From Winogradskyella jejuensis (GTDB lineage Bacteria > Bacteroidota > Bacteroidia > Flavobacteriales > Flavobacteriaceae), in assembly GCF_900129745.1 (NCBI RefSeq), contig NZ_FQWS01000002.1, positions 868,001-932,000 on the forward strand: a DNA stretch of 64,000 nt. Reading direction: 5' to 3'. Shown in pieces: positions 48,738 to 57,241 of the stretch; the stretch's first letter is position 1, and every line of letters begins with the position of its first letter. A model generated the notes under the pieces. That model had not been told where the DNA came from, made no database searches, and worked only from the letters and a program-made list of their open reading frames with translations. The translations under genes and the position numbers were made by a program.

Positions 48738-50747
48738 CTACCAAATCTTTATGCGCTCCTCTTCTGTCCTATAATTAGCCTCACCAGGTTTTACATCAAA
48801 GGCTTCATAAAACGGTGTAAAATTCATTAATGGTCCATTAACACGCCACATTGGTGGTGAGTGTGGGTCATTAGCAACATAATTTCTTAAAAACTCATCA
48901 CGCATTTTTACACGCCATATATTGGCTATAGATAAAAAGAAACGTTGGTCAGGCGTATAGCCTCCAATTTTAATCGTGTCTTGACCTTGTTTGGTCAGTT
49001 TAAAGGCATCATACGCAATAGCTATTCCGCCATTATCTGCTGTGTTTTCCCCAACCGTTAAGGCACCTTTAAGATGAACGCTATCTAAAACAGTAAATGC
49101 ACCGTATTGTTTCACAATCTGATTGGTCTTTTCTTTGAATTTTTTATAGTCATCTTCTGTCCACCAATTGGTGACATTACCGTCTTTATCAAACTGTGCC
49201 CCTTGATCATCAAAAGCATGTGTAAACTCGTGACCTATAACCATACCTATTCCTCCATAATTAACAGCATCATCGGCATACAAATCAAAATATGGTGCTT
49301 GTAAGATGCCTGCCGGGAATACTATTTCATTCAATGACGGATTGTAATAGGCTGTTACTGTTGATGGTGTTGTGCCCCACTCGTCTTTATTTGGAGGTTG
49401 ATTTAATTGTTTAAGCTCGTATTGATAATCGCTTTTTCGTAATGCAACCACGTTCTCAAAAAACTGATTGCGGTCAATGGTAACATCGTAAGTACGCCAA
49501 ACATCAGGATAGCCTATTTTTTTATTTATAGCGAAGAGCTTTTCTTTAGCTTTCACTTTGGTACTATCACTCATCCACTCTAGATTATCAATACGTTTTT
49601 CTAATACTTTCTGGAAATTATTTACTAAATCTAAAGCTCGTTTTTTTGCATCTTCATTAAAGTAACGCTTTACATATAGTTGTCCTAAAGCAAAGCCAAT
49701 TTGCTGGTCTACGCGACGTACCATTTGTTTATCTCTTGGTTGCTGTTCTGTTTGCCCTGAAAGTACCTTAGAATATTCAAAAGCGGCATCTTGAAAGGGT
49801 TTACTTAAAATATTATCGTGAGAACCTATTGAATTTGCTCTAAGGTAAAGTTTCCAATCGTCTAATGATACTTCAGAAAGCATTCTATCTAAAGTATCAT
49901 AATACGCAGGCTGCGCAACATCGACAGAGTCTGTCGTTGCTCCAAGAAGCGCTAATATATTACTCCAATCAATGTTTTTGTGTCTTTGGTCTAAATCTGC
50001 AACAGCCATTTTGTTGTAGTTGGCTTTTACATCTCTACGTTCAATACGTGTTTTATGAGATTCAGCCAATTGTTTTTCAATATTGTAAACAATTTCAGCT
50101 TTTGATTGAGCTTCTGAATCTCCAACCAATTCAAACAAACGTGCTACATATGTTTTATAGGCATTTTGTATTTCTAAGACAGACTCATCTTCTATAAAAT
50201 AATAATCTCTATCTGGTAATCCCAAGCCTGTTTGCGCCAAATGTAGGATATTTAATTCGCTATTCTTTTGGTCTGGCGAAATGTAAGGACCAAACATAGA
50301 GTAATCGCCGTACTGTATTTGTGTTGCTACAAATTCTGTGAGCCCTTCAATAGTATCAATAGCTTCAATTCGATTTAAAATTGGTTCAATAGGTTTTATA
50401 CCCCGTTCATTAATTTTAGTAGTATCCATCCCAGAAGCAAAGAAATCGCCAACAAGTTGTTCTACACTCCCTTTAGGATGCTTTTGCTCAGAGACTTCAA
50501 CTAAGATGTTTTTTAGTAACTCTTGTTGCGGAATATTTAGAAAACGGTAAGCACCTACTCCAACTTGGTCGTCAGCAATAACAGCGCTATCCATCCACTT
50601 TTTATTGACATGATTAAAGAAGTTATCACCTGGCTTGATATTCTCAGAAATACCGTCAAAAACAATAGCTTGAACTTCAGGTTTTGGTTCCTCTTTACAA
50701 GAATTAAATATGAATATGAGACATACTAAGGATAAAAAACGTTTCAT
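48738..50747 (-). CDS. M13 family zinc metallopeptidase (neprilysin/PepO-like) lipoprotein
   Basis: 669 residues. Signal peptide with lipobox ending at Cys17 (IFIFNSC). Zinc motif VIGHEFTHAFDDQG near residue 500 (HExxH), third ligand Glu in GENTADNGG some 60 residues later, plus NEIVFPAGILQAPYFD and the C-terminal FFLSIANIWRVK. This full M13 pattern indicates an oligopeptidase attached to the membrane and acting in the periplasm or outside. Length is normal for the bacterial family. Confidence 0.95.
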   Translation of the reverse strand: MKRFLSLVCLIFIFNSCKEEPKPEVQAIVFDGISENIKPGDNFFNHVNKKWMDSAVIADDQVGVGAYRFLNIPQQELLKNILVEVSEQKHPKGSVEQLVGDFFASGMDTTKINERGIKPIEPILNRIEAIDTIEGLTEFVATQIQYGDYSMFGPYISPDQKNSELNILHLAQTGLGLPDRDYYFIEDESVLEIQNAYKTYVARLFELVGDSEAQSKAEIVYNIEKQLAESHKTRIERRDVKANYNKMAVADLDQRHKNIDWSNILALLGATTDSVDVAQPAYYDTLDRMLSEVSLDDWKLYLRANSIGSHDNILSKPFQDAAFEYSKVLSGQTEQQPRDKQMVRRVDQQIGFALGQLYVKRYFNEDAKKRALDLVNNFQKVLEKRIDNLEWMSDSTKVKAKEKLFAINKKIGYPDVWRTYDVTIDRNQFFENVVALRKSDYQYELKQLNQPPNKDEWGTTPSTVTAYYNPSLNEIVFPAGILQAPYFDLYADDAVNYGGIGMVIGHEFTHAFDDQGAQFDKDGNVTNWWTEDDYKKFKEKTNQIVKQYGAFTVLDSVHLKGALTVGENTADNGGIAIAYDAFKLTKQGQDTIKIGGYTPDQRFFLSIANIWRVKMRDEFLRNYVANDPHSPPMWRVNGPLMNFTPFYEAFDVKPGEANYRTEEERIKIW

Positions 50748-50842
50748 GAGTAATATAGATTGATTCTCTCAAATATAATAATGAATAATTTGTAATTGCA
50801 GATTTGGATGACCATTTAACCTAGCATTAACCTTGTCTAGAA

Positions 50843-52525
50843 TTACTTTAACTTATCTACCAACCACAACGGAGACTTATTAAAGGCTTTCCAGTCTTTT
50901 TCCAAGGCATTGTAGAGTGTATCTAACTCAGTGTAATCTGTAATACCAGAATTTTCATCTTTTTTGAGTTCTAGAATATAATCCATCAATTCGTAGCAGG
51001 CTGTAAACTGACCACAGGCAATAAGTGTTTCCATACGATTTTTGGCAATATCCGTTTTGTCCCACCACAAAGTTGTTGGTGTTTCCGATGCTGTGAGTCC
51101 AACACTTTGCAAACTTTTACTTGGATGTGGTTTTATGTCTTTGTTATAGCCTTTGCCCTTATTATATGGTGTTTCTTGGCCATTCAGCTTATAAACTGTT
51201 GCTGTGATTCGTCTATTTTTTAGTAATGATTTAGAATAAAACAAATCGTAATTCAAACGGCGCATTTGTTTCAAGAACACATCATTAATCATAGTCATGG
51301 CAGAGGTTAATCTATCTGTAAGCATTCGCTGAACTAAGCTTATATCTAATTTTTGGAAGGTTAAAATATCATCTAACAAAGGTTCTGGTACATTCTTTTT
51401 GAATATGCGTTTGAGTCTACCAAGTATATTAGTTTTTATGATTGATGCCACCAAGCCAAAAACAGTAAGTAGCAGCCCAAAACCGAGTATAATACTTCCC
51501 ACAATATATAAACCTGTATAAGCCGTTGGTCCGAATATATTCATACTATTTAGCAATACCAATAACAAACCAACAACAAGGATGATAATGTATAATGGCT
51601 TGATTGTAAAATACTGGAGAATCTTGTTGATTATTAGTTTTACTGTAGAGCTCTTTCCTATTGTGCTCGTATCCTGTTGCCAAGGTTGCATTTTATAGCT
51701 ACCCACATCGTTAACCATAATCAAATCCAAACCATTATCCATGCGCTCATTAATCAGCATCATGCTACCAATCCCTTGGTTATCGGCAATGCCACCATCC
51801 ATTATGCCTACACCATCTATAAAGCGGTCCAATCCTTTTAAATTTTTGTATTCGGATGAGTTATGATTTTCGAAATAATCATCAGGAAACACTAAGGGCT
51901 CAAATCCGACAGGAAAGCAAGAAGATGAGGCTATAACATCACCTAGTTTTACATCATTTCGTAGTGCGTTAACTTCCTTCTGATAATTACGATACAAAGG
52001 ATTATTGCCAAAGTAACCTCTATTTTGAAATCTGTACGTTAGACCAAAAGAGAAATCTGTAGCATTAAAACAGACTTGTTCTAACTGCTTGATGAGTTTA
52101 GTTTCAAAATGTTGAAAGTTCCCACTAAAAACAGGCATTTCTGCATAAGTTAATGCAAATGCATTGATAAGCGAGCGCTTTTTATAGGGATGCGCTTTCC
52201 AAACTTCGTCGTCTTCAAGTTTTGCAATGGCTGTTTCTAGTAGCTTATCATTTTCTGGAGTAAAGGCCTGATAGAAGGTTTTAAAAAAGGTCTTAAAATC
52301 GTAATCTTTAGCTTGAACGGCTTTTGCGTAGGCTATTGCCAATAAAGTTCCGCCACTCACACTGCTCAATGCTTTTACAGAAGATAACAAAGATTTACCG
52401 TTGTAAGATACATTATCTAAGTAAGATACAATTCCTAATGCAAAAAACGTAGCTCTATAGCCGCCTCCACTGAAGCACAGCCCAATAGAGTTGAAAGGTT
52501 GAAATGTATTTTTGGTATCAGTCAT
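50843..52525 (-). CDS. Patatin-like phospholipase with membrane segment
   Basis: 560 residues. Oxyanion loop IGLCFSGGGYRATFFALG (about 14-31), nucleophile Ser in SVSGGTLLA near 56 (GxSGG variant), and catalytic Asp in GIMDGGIADNQGIGSM near 245. Two or three membrane helices lie at about 305-365 (IIILVVGLLLVLLNSM; GSIILGFGLLLTVFGLV), followed by a C-terminal helical region. The active site resembles eukaryotic-type/ExoU-like patatins (GxSGG rather than GxSxG). It is unrelated in detail to CapV at 31831. It is the last gene of a three-gene cluster (with 52535 and 53619); specific function unknown. Confidence 0.85.
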   Translation of the reverse strand: MTDTKNTFQPFNSIGLCFSGGGYRATFFALGIVSYLDNVSYNGKSLLSSVKALSSVSGGTLLAIAYAKAVQAKDYDFKTFFKTFYQAFTPENDKLLETAIAKLEDDEVWKAHPYKKRSLINAFALTYAEMPVFSGNFQHFETKLIKQLEQVCFNATDFSFGLTYRFQNRGYFGNNPLYRNYQKEVNALRNDVKLGDVIASSSCFPVGFEPLVFPDDYFENHNSSEYKNLKGLDRFIDGVGIMDGGIADNQGIGSMMLINERMDNGLDLIMVNDVGSYKMQPWQQDTSTIGKSSTVKLIINKILQYFTIKPLYIIILVVGLLLVLLNSMNIFGPTAYTGLYIVGSIILGFGLLLTVFGLVASIIKTNILGRLKRIFKKNVPEPLLDDILTFQKLDISLVQRMLTDRLTSAMTMINDVFLKQMRRLNYDLFYSKSLLKNRRITATVYKLNGQETPYNKGKGYNKDIKPHPSKSLQSVGLTASETPTTLWWDKTDIAKNRMETLIACGQFTACYELMDYILELKKDENSGITDYTELDTLYNALEKDWKAFNKSPLWLVDKLK

Positions 52526-52534
52526 TTGATGAAT

Positions 52535-53614
52535 CTAATTGAGTTTAACTTTACTATTACCAGTGTTCAGTCCCCAATGAATCCCAAAGATTGTAATGAG
52601 ATTATCCTCTGTAACTGCGAAATCTTTACCAAAACCACCGTTAATCGTAATATCTTTTGTAATAGTGAAATTGATACTTCCTACAGAGCGCTCACTACTA
52701 ATGGTTCCATCTCTAGAAATATATTCATAAGCAAAACCTACACGACCGAATTCAAACTCTACTTTTCCACCAAAATCTCTATAATAATTGGTGAAGAAAT
52801 CAGTACCTGTAGCATTAAAGCCGTCTTCAATATAGCGACCTGTAAGAAAAAGATTGAAATAGTTATTCGTTTTTGCTTCATTATTTTCATTAAGAATAAT
52901 ACTTGTTTCTGCAGTTAACCAACTTCCAAAGCGGCTAGCTGTGCCAGAATCTATTTTATTCTCTTTGAATAATACAGAATAACCAGCAGCTGCATCTAAT
53001 CGAAATAGTGGCTTTATTGTTTTCTGAAATGGTTGAATTAGGGCATTAATTTCATCTTGATTACTATTATAATACTCCTGAATAGCTTCTTCTCCTTGAA
53101 TCAATACTTCTGAAGGTACCTTAATATTTGATAAAGCTGTTGCCATACCAATAGTATTTGCATGTACTTTTTCTTTATTGTAAAAACGTAGTAATGTTGT
53201 TCTTAAACCAAGAGAATATGTCTTACGTTCATCTGCTAATCCAGAAAAATCTTTATTAACATAGGCCAAGGAAAGTGTCGTTGTATTTAGACCACTAAAT
53301 GGATTTTGTTTTAATTCTTTAGTATCAGGGTCTACCATTACACCAATATATTGCTGATAAGTTCTGTCCTTACGATTTTGATTTATTAGAAAATGAGGCG
53401 CTAATTCTACAGATAAACTTTCGCCAAAATTATCCAAGGCATGTATAGCCAAGGCCTTTAAATTTTCGGGCATGTAAATTGCTGTTGGAGTTTCTTCAAC
53501 CAAAACAAAAGCTGGAGAAGATGTATTGGCTAATGTAAACTGACTTAAATCTACTTCTTGTGCTGTAACACAAAGACTTAAAAAAATTGGAATGATTAAA
53601 TAGTAACTTTTCAT
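52535..53614 (-). CDS. Exported outer-membrane-type protein
   Basis: 359 residues. Signal peptide about 1-18 (ends CVTAQ). The mature part is beta-rich with alternating aromatic and polar residues and repeated strands (LSVELAPHFLIN, YSLGLRTTLLRFYN, DFFTNYYRDFGGKVEFEFGR, VGFAYEYISRDGTISSER), ending with the terminal strand GIHWGLNTGNSKVKLN, which fits a beta barrel. Family not recognised. It lies nine bases before the patatin gene, probably in one transcript. Confidence 0.75.
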   Translation of the reverse strand: MKSYYLIIPIFLSLCVTAQEVDLSQFTLANTSSPAFVLVEETPTAIYMPENLKALAIHALDNFGESLSVELAPHFLINQNRKDRTYQQYIGVMVDPDTKELKQNPFSGLNTTTLSLAYVNKDFSGLADERKTYSLGLRTTLLRFYNKEKVHANTIGMATALSNIKVPSEVLIQGEEAIQEYYNSNQDEINALIQPFQKTIKPLFRLDAAAGYSVLFKENKIDSGTASRFGSWLTAETSIILNENNEAKTNNYFNLFLTGRYIEDGFNATGTDFFTNYYRDFGGKVEFEFGRVGFAYEYISRDGTISSERSVGSINFTITKDITINGGFGKDFAVTEDNLITIFGIHWGLNTGNSKVKLN

Positions 53615-53618
53615 AACT

Positions 53619-53969
53619 TTAGTCTTTTTTAAGTTTTACAACAATGTATGCCATAAATAAATTGGCATTTAGTTTTACTTTTGCTGCAGAAATGCTTTCT
53701 GATAGACTCTCGGAAGATAATATGCAATCCACGTGACTAGCTTCTATTATAGCATCTATTGCTCCAGATATAACGAAGAAATTTGAAACAACCGAAAGTG
53801 TTTTACCATCGATTTTCTCGATTTTACCTAGTTCTACACTAAATTTATTGGTTATACTTTTTTTAAGAACTATGTCGTCTAGATTGACATTAGAACCTAC
53901 ATTAGCGTCGGAGCTAATCTTTACGGTGAGTTTTACGCTTTCCCCCGCTTTAAATTTGAATGTTTTCAT
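53619..53969 (-). CDS. Small hypothetical beta-rich protein
   Basis: 116 residues, no signal peptide or membrane helix; the pattern of alternating hydrophobic and polar residues is strongly beta. Motifs such as FKAGESVKLTVKISSDANVG and VSNFFVISGAIDAIIEASHV are not known to me. First gene of the cluster with the exported protein and patatin, spacing four bases to the next start. Unknown function. Confidence 0.7.
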   Translation of the reverse strand: MKTFKFKAGESVKLTVKISSDANVGSNVNLDDIVLKKSITNKFSVELGKIEKIDGKTLSVVSNFFVISGAIDAIIEASHVDCILSSESLSESISAAKVKLNANLFMAYIVVKLKKD

Positions 53970-54110
53970 AAGAGATATATGTGTTTAATGCACAACACGA
54001 AACTACCCTAGTTTTTAAACTAGGAATACCTCTTAATGTAATTATTGAATTGTAATAGCTTTATTGAGGGGGAATTGTAAAGATATAAAACTTACTATTA
54101 GTTTGGTATA

Positions 54111-54147
54111 AAAAAATCCCTAAATCATATATATTCAGGGATTTAAA
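54111..54147 (-). terminator. Terminator for the minus-strand gene at 54166
   Basis: Read on the minus strand: AAATCCCTGAAT, AT-rich loop, then ATTTAGGGATTT followed by a run of T. The pairing AAATCCCT/AGGGATTT is perfect and lies about 20 bases after the stop. Confidence 0.75.
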
Positions 54148-54165
54148 ATTAAACCTAAAACCTTT

Positions 54166-54714
54166 TTAGTTAATTCGGTCTAAATCTAATCGTAATATCA
54201 TATCACGTTCTACAACGGTTTGGTCGTTAACTTTATTCAGTTTCAAAATACGAGATATATCGCTTCGTTTTGCTATTTGTTTTCTGCAACGTTTTGTAAG
54301 CTTTGGGTCGGCATCAAATAATAATGTTGGCATGGCATATGATTCTCCAGTAGGTGTTTCGACTTTCATAAAAATCTCTTGGAGTTTGTTATATAAGCGG
54401 TCTGTACCAGGTACAAAGGTTTTAAACTCGTATTTACCTTCAGCATCTGTCTTAACTGTCGCACTCGTTATTAAGTTGTTATTTTCATCAATAATGAAAT
54501 CACCATTCTTATCAGCTTGATTAATGGTAATTATATAATCCTTAGCTGGTGTTACACCATCACTCATATATAATGTGCCTGAGATTTTGAACTTTTCGTC
54601 TGAGGATTCGTAATCACCAATTGTAGCAGAATAACTTAATGCATTGGTTTGAGAAAAAGTAGGTGCACTTAACAAAAACAATACTACAGCTGTAAATCTA
54701 ATAAGTGTTTTCAT
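54166..54714 (-). CDS. Exported protein with intradiol-dioxygenase-like/CnaB-like beta fold
   Basis: 182 residues from the ATG at 54714; an in-frame start 21 residues earlier would precede a normal signal peptide and is not needed. Signal peptide about 1-21 (ends PTFSQ). The body shows FKISGTLYMSDGVTPAKDYI and VKTDAEGKYEFKTFVPG, the turn motif DxEGxYxFxTxxPG shared by intradiol ring-cleavage dioxygenases and their non-enzymatic relatives. No iron-binding Tyr/His set is obvious. A structural surface or periplasmic role is more likely than catalysis. Confidence 0.75.
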   Translation of the reverse strand: MKTLIRFTAVVLFLLSAPTFSQTNALSYSATIGDYESSDEKFKISGTLYMSDGVTPAKDYIITINQADKNGDFIIDENNNLITSATVKTDAEGKYEFKTFVPGTDRLYNKLQEIFMKVETPTGESYAMPTLLFDADPKLTKRCRKQIAKRSDISRILKLNKVNDQTVVERDMILRLDLDRIN

Positions 54715-55092
54715 GGGGTTTACTATAATTTGGTCGACTAAATTGAGTAATAATTTTTGTAAACCCTTAGAAATCATATGAATTCAAAAAATAAACGATG
54801 AAAGAACTTTGGGTGCAATATTTTCGGATGAACGGCTTGTTTTAAAAAGTACTATAAGCACAAGTAAGATGAAAATTGATTCATTTTTCTCAAAAAAGTC
54901 ATTAGTTTTTGTTCAATTTTTAGCAAAAGCATTTCATCTAAAAAATATGCATTTAGTCCTTTATTTATACACTTTATCTGATAAATCGAACACTTTATTG
55001 GTGATTTTTTTATTAAAAAAACTTAAATTTTACTTGGTTTTCTTAATTAATTCAATAGATTTGTCTCACCCAGTCTATTAAAAACTATAAAA
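54715..55092. other. AT-rich intergenic region between divergent genes
   Basis: 378 bases without a supported gene. It contains a plus-strand frame of 90 codons (54809-55081), Ser/Leu/Lys-rich and lacking a ribosome-binding region, which I do not accept. The right end carries a good promoter at 55034-55063. Nothing else is recognised. Confidence 0.6.
55034..55063 (+). promoter_or_regulatory. Bacteroidota-type promoter for the exported protein at 55093
   Basis: TTG (55034-55036) and TAGATTTG (55056-55063) with a 19-base spacer, an exact match to TTG / TAnnTTTG. The start codon lies 30 bases downstream. Confidence 0.7.
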
Positions 55093-55545
55093 ATGAAAGC
55101 TAAATTACTCCTACTTGTGATTGCACTTTTCTGTGTTTCTACTATAACATATGCTCAAAAAAAGAGTAAACCACTAAGTTTTATTAGTGGGAAAGTGAAT
55201 ATATCTAAATACCACGAACGCGAAGAATTAGACCGTATGCCAAAAGGTAAATTGCTTCAATTATATATTGAGCGTATAGAGGTTATTGTTAATATACTTC
55301 CAAACATTGCCTTTGCAACTAATCCAAATGTTACGATGAGTGATATTGGTATTCCTAACACTAAAGAGAATAAAAAAGCTCTTGAAGAAAATATTGAAGC
55401 ATCAGAAGTCTATTTTGATAGTACTATAGAATTTCAGAAAAAAATACTACCCTACTCAGATACATCAGATTTAATATCGGCCATCCTTTTTTATGAGTCA
55501 ACATTAAAATCCTTGTATACCTATAATGACTTTAAATCGAATTAG
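55093..55545 (+). CDS. Small exported protein of unknown function
   Basis: 150 residues. Signal peptide about 1-21 (ends ITYAQ), then KKSKPLSFISGKVNISKYHE and a helical part with EREELDRMPKGKLLQLYIERIEV and KALEENIEASEVYFDS. No known motif, no membrane helix beyond the signal. It has its own strong promoter and terminator, so it is a single-gene unit. Seen as conserved-type in design only. Confidence 0.7.
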   Translation: MKAKLLLLVIALFCVSTITYAQKKSKPLSFISGKVNISKYHEREELDRMPKGKLLQLYIERIEVIVNILPNIAFATNPNVTMSDIGIPNTKENKKALEENIEASEVYFDSTIEFQKKILPYSDTSDLISAILFYESTLKSLYTYNDFKSN

Positions 55546-55577
55546 ATTTCGATAGTTTTAATTAATGTAATGTAATG

Positions 55578-55606
55578 AAAGCCTCAATATTATTGAGGCT
55601 TTTTTC
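55578..55606 (+). terminator. Terminator after the gene at 55093
   Basis: AAAGCCTCAATA and TATTGAGGCTTT with a run of T; near-perfect 12-base stem. It lies 33 bases after the stop codon. Confidence 0.85.
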
Positions 55607-55731
55607 TTACCAACAAATTTCATTGATTATCAATTTATTAGCTAATTCAAAATTTAAACCTAGACGAAATGCAAAAAATTGTAAGTATATTCTTTTTTTT
55701 CTAAATAATTTATGCATTACATCGATATTAG

Positions 55732-55762
55732 TTGTATTTAATAGGCTATAATACTATGTTTG
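55732..55762 (+). promoter_or_regulatory. Bacteroidota-type promoter for the beta-helix protein
   Basis: TTG (55732-55734) and TATGTTTG (55755-55762), spacer 20, an exact TAnnTTTG box 36 bases before the ATG at 55798. Confidence 0.65.
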
Positions 55763-55797
55763 GTATGCCCCTTATAGATAAATAAACTTAACCTAGT

Positions 55798-57114
55798 ATG
55801 AAAAGAATTACATTAAGCTTCGTCTTATTCATTTTTATAATCTGTAGCACTTCTGCTCAGCAAGAAAAAGGAATCTATGGCTTTGATAATTGGCTTGACT
55901 CTTGGACAGATTTTAATCCAAGCAAAACAATTTACGGAGAGCCCTCTCAAATTTTAACAGGAACAATAGATAAAGACCTCACTCTAAAGAAGCGTGATGT
56001 TTATTTATTACTTGGTGATGTTTTTGTTACAGATAGTACAACTCTTACAATCGAACCTGGAACAGTAATCTTAGGTGATTTTAAAACCAATGGCTCTCTG
56101 ACCATTGCCAATGGCTCTAAGATAATAGCTAAAGGAGAACAAACAGACCCAATAGTATTTACATCAAATAGGCCTTTAAAAAAGCCTGGTGATTGGGGTG
56201 GTGTTTTTATTCTTGGAGATGCACCTACAAACAGATTTGGTAATGAAGCATCTATAAACTATGGTCTTAAACCAGATTCTTTTGAAAATCTAAAATATGG
56301 TGGAGAAAACACTTTAAGCAATTCTGGTATTATGCGATATGTACGCATTGAATTTGCTGGCAAACGTACTAAGCAGTATGGCTATTTTAGTGGCTTAACA
56401 CTTGCAGGTGTTGGAGAAGAAACTGTTATAGACAATGTTATGGTAAGCTATTGCAGAGGAAATTCTTTTAATGTATTAGGAGGCAATGTGATATTAGAGA
56501 AAATGGTGTCTTTTCGTTCTAATAAAAATGACTATACATTTAATTATGGAACACAAACTAGCATCAGTAACTCCTTAGCTGTAAGATCTCCTTATATTTC
56601 AAGTTCTGATGGTTTTAGATCTATCCAAGTATCCTCTTATGATATAATAGACGATGCAGACTTATCTAAACCACATACCAATGTGTATGCAACAAATATG
56701 TCTCTCATAAATGTAAGCAAGAATTTAGATAACGATATTAAAATAGGTTTGGTTAAAGAAGCTATTCTTGTAGAAGAAAATACCTTTTTCAAATTAGACA
56801 AAAGTGTAATATCTGGCTTTAATCCAGCTGTAATACTAGATAATAAGATTGCAATTAATGACGAAAATCTACAGCGTATACATTTTGAACGTACTTACTT
56901 TAATAACTGCAAAGGAAACATCTTTACCAAATTCAACTCAGATAATGAAGACTTAGAAAGTTGGTATGGTAGTCGTGCATTTGACAATGTATATTCTAAA
57001 GGTCCAGATTCAGAAACGTTTATTGATTCAAATAATTCTAGAAACCCAGATTTCAGGCTTCGTATCAATAAAATTATAGCTACAACGGACGTGGATAATC
57101 CTGATGACGATTAA
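55798..57114 (+). CDS. Exported beta-helix-like protein
   Basis: 438 residues. Signal peptide about 1-21 (ends STSAQ). The body has repeated short beta units of right-handed parallel beta-helix type: STTLTIEPGTVILGDFKTNG, GSLTIANGSKIIAKGEQTDP, IVFTSNRPLKKPGDWGGVFI, YFSGLTLAGVGEETVIDNVM, with turns rich in Gly, Asn and Asp. The end DFRLRINKIIATTDVDNPDD lacks a T9SS sorting domain. It is a surface-located, possibly ligand-binding or glycan-related protein by structure, without visible catalytic residues. It precedes the gliding/T9SS gene group but is separated by a hairpin region. Confidence 0.75.
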   Translation: MKRITLSFVLFIFIICSTSAQQEKGIYGFDNWLDSWTDFNPSKTIYGEPSQILTGTIDKDLTLKKRDVYLLLGDVFVTDSTTLTIEPGTVILGDFKTNGSLTIANGSKIIAKGEQTDPIVFTSNRPLKKPGDWGGVFILGDAPTNRFGNEASINYGLKPDSFENLKYGGENTLSNSGIMRYVRIEFAGKRTKQYGYFSGLTLAGVGEETVIDNVMVSYCRGNSFNVLGGNVILEKMVSFRSNKNDYTFNYGTQTSISNSLAVRSPYISSSDGFRSIQVSSYDIIDDADLSKPHTNVYATNMSLINVSKNLDNDIKIGLVKEAILVEENTFFKLDKSVISGFNPAVILDNKIAINDENLQRIHFERTYFNNCKGNIFTKFNSDNEDLESWYGSRAFDNVYSKGPDSETFIDSNNSRNPDFRLRINKIIATTDVDNPDDD

Positions 57115-57158
57115 TTAAATCTTAATCCATTACCCTTTTCAATATTGACATTTACCGA

Positions 57159-57180
57159 AACTAGAGCATATACTCTAGTT
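57159..57180 (+). terminator. Possible hairpin between the beta-helix gene and the gliding-associated genes
   Basis: AACTAGAG and CTCTAGTT form a perfect eight-base stem with a CATATA loop, 45 bases after the stop at 57114. No T-run follows, so termination is uncertain. Confidence 0.35.
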
Positions 57181-57241
57181 AGGATGATTATAAGCAATTG
57201 TAACACTAAGAATATATAAAACAACACTACACACTTCACTA

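Noticed and set aside
54809..55081. Plus-strand frame of 90 codons before the exported gene
   Set aside because: No ribosome-binding context, low-complexity Ser/Leu/Lys composition, and it overlaps the promoter at 55034-55063.
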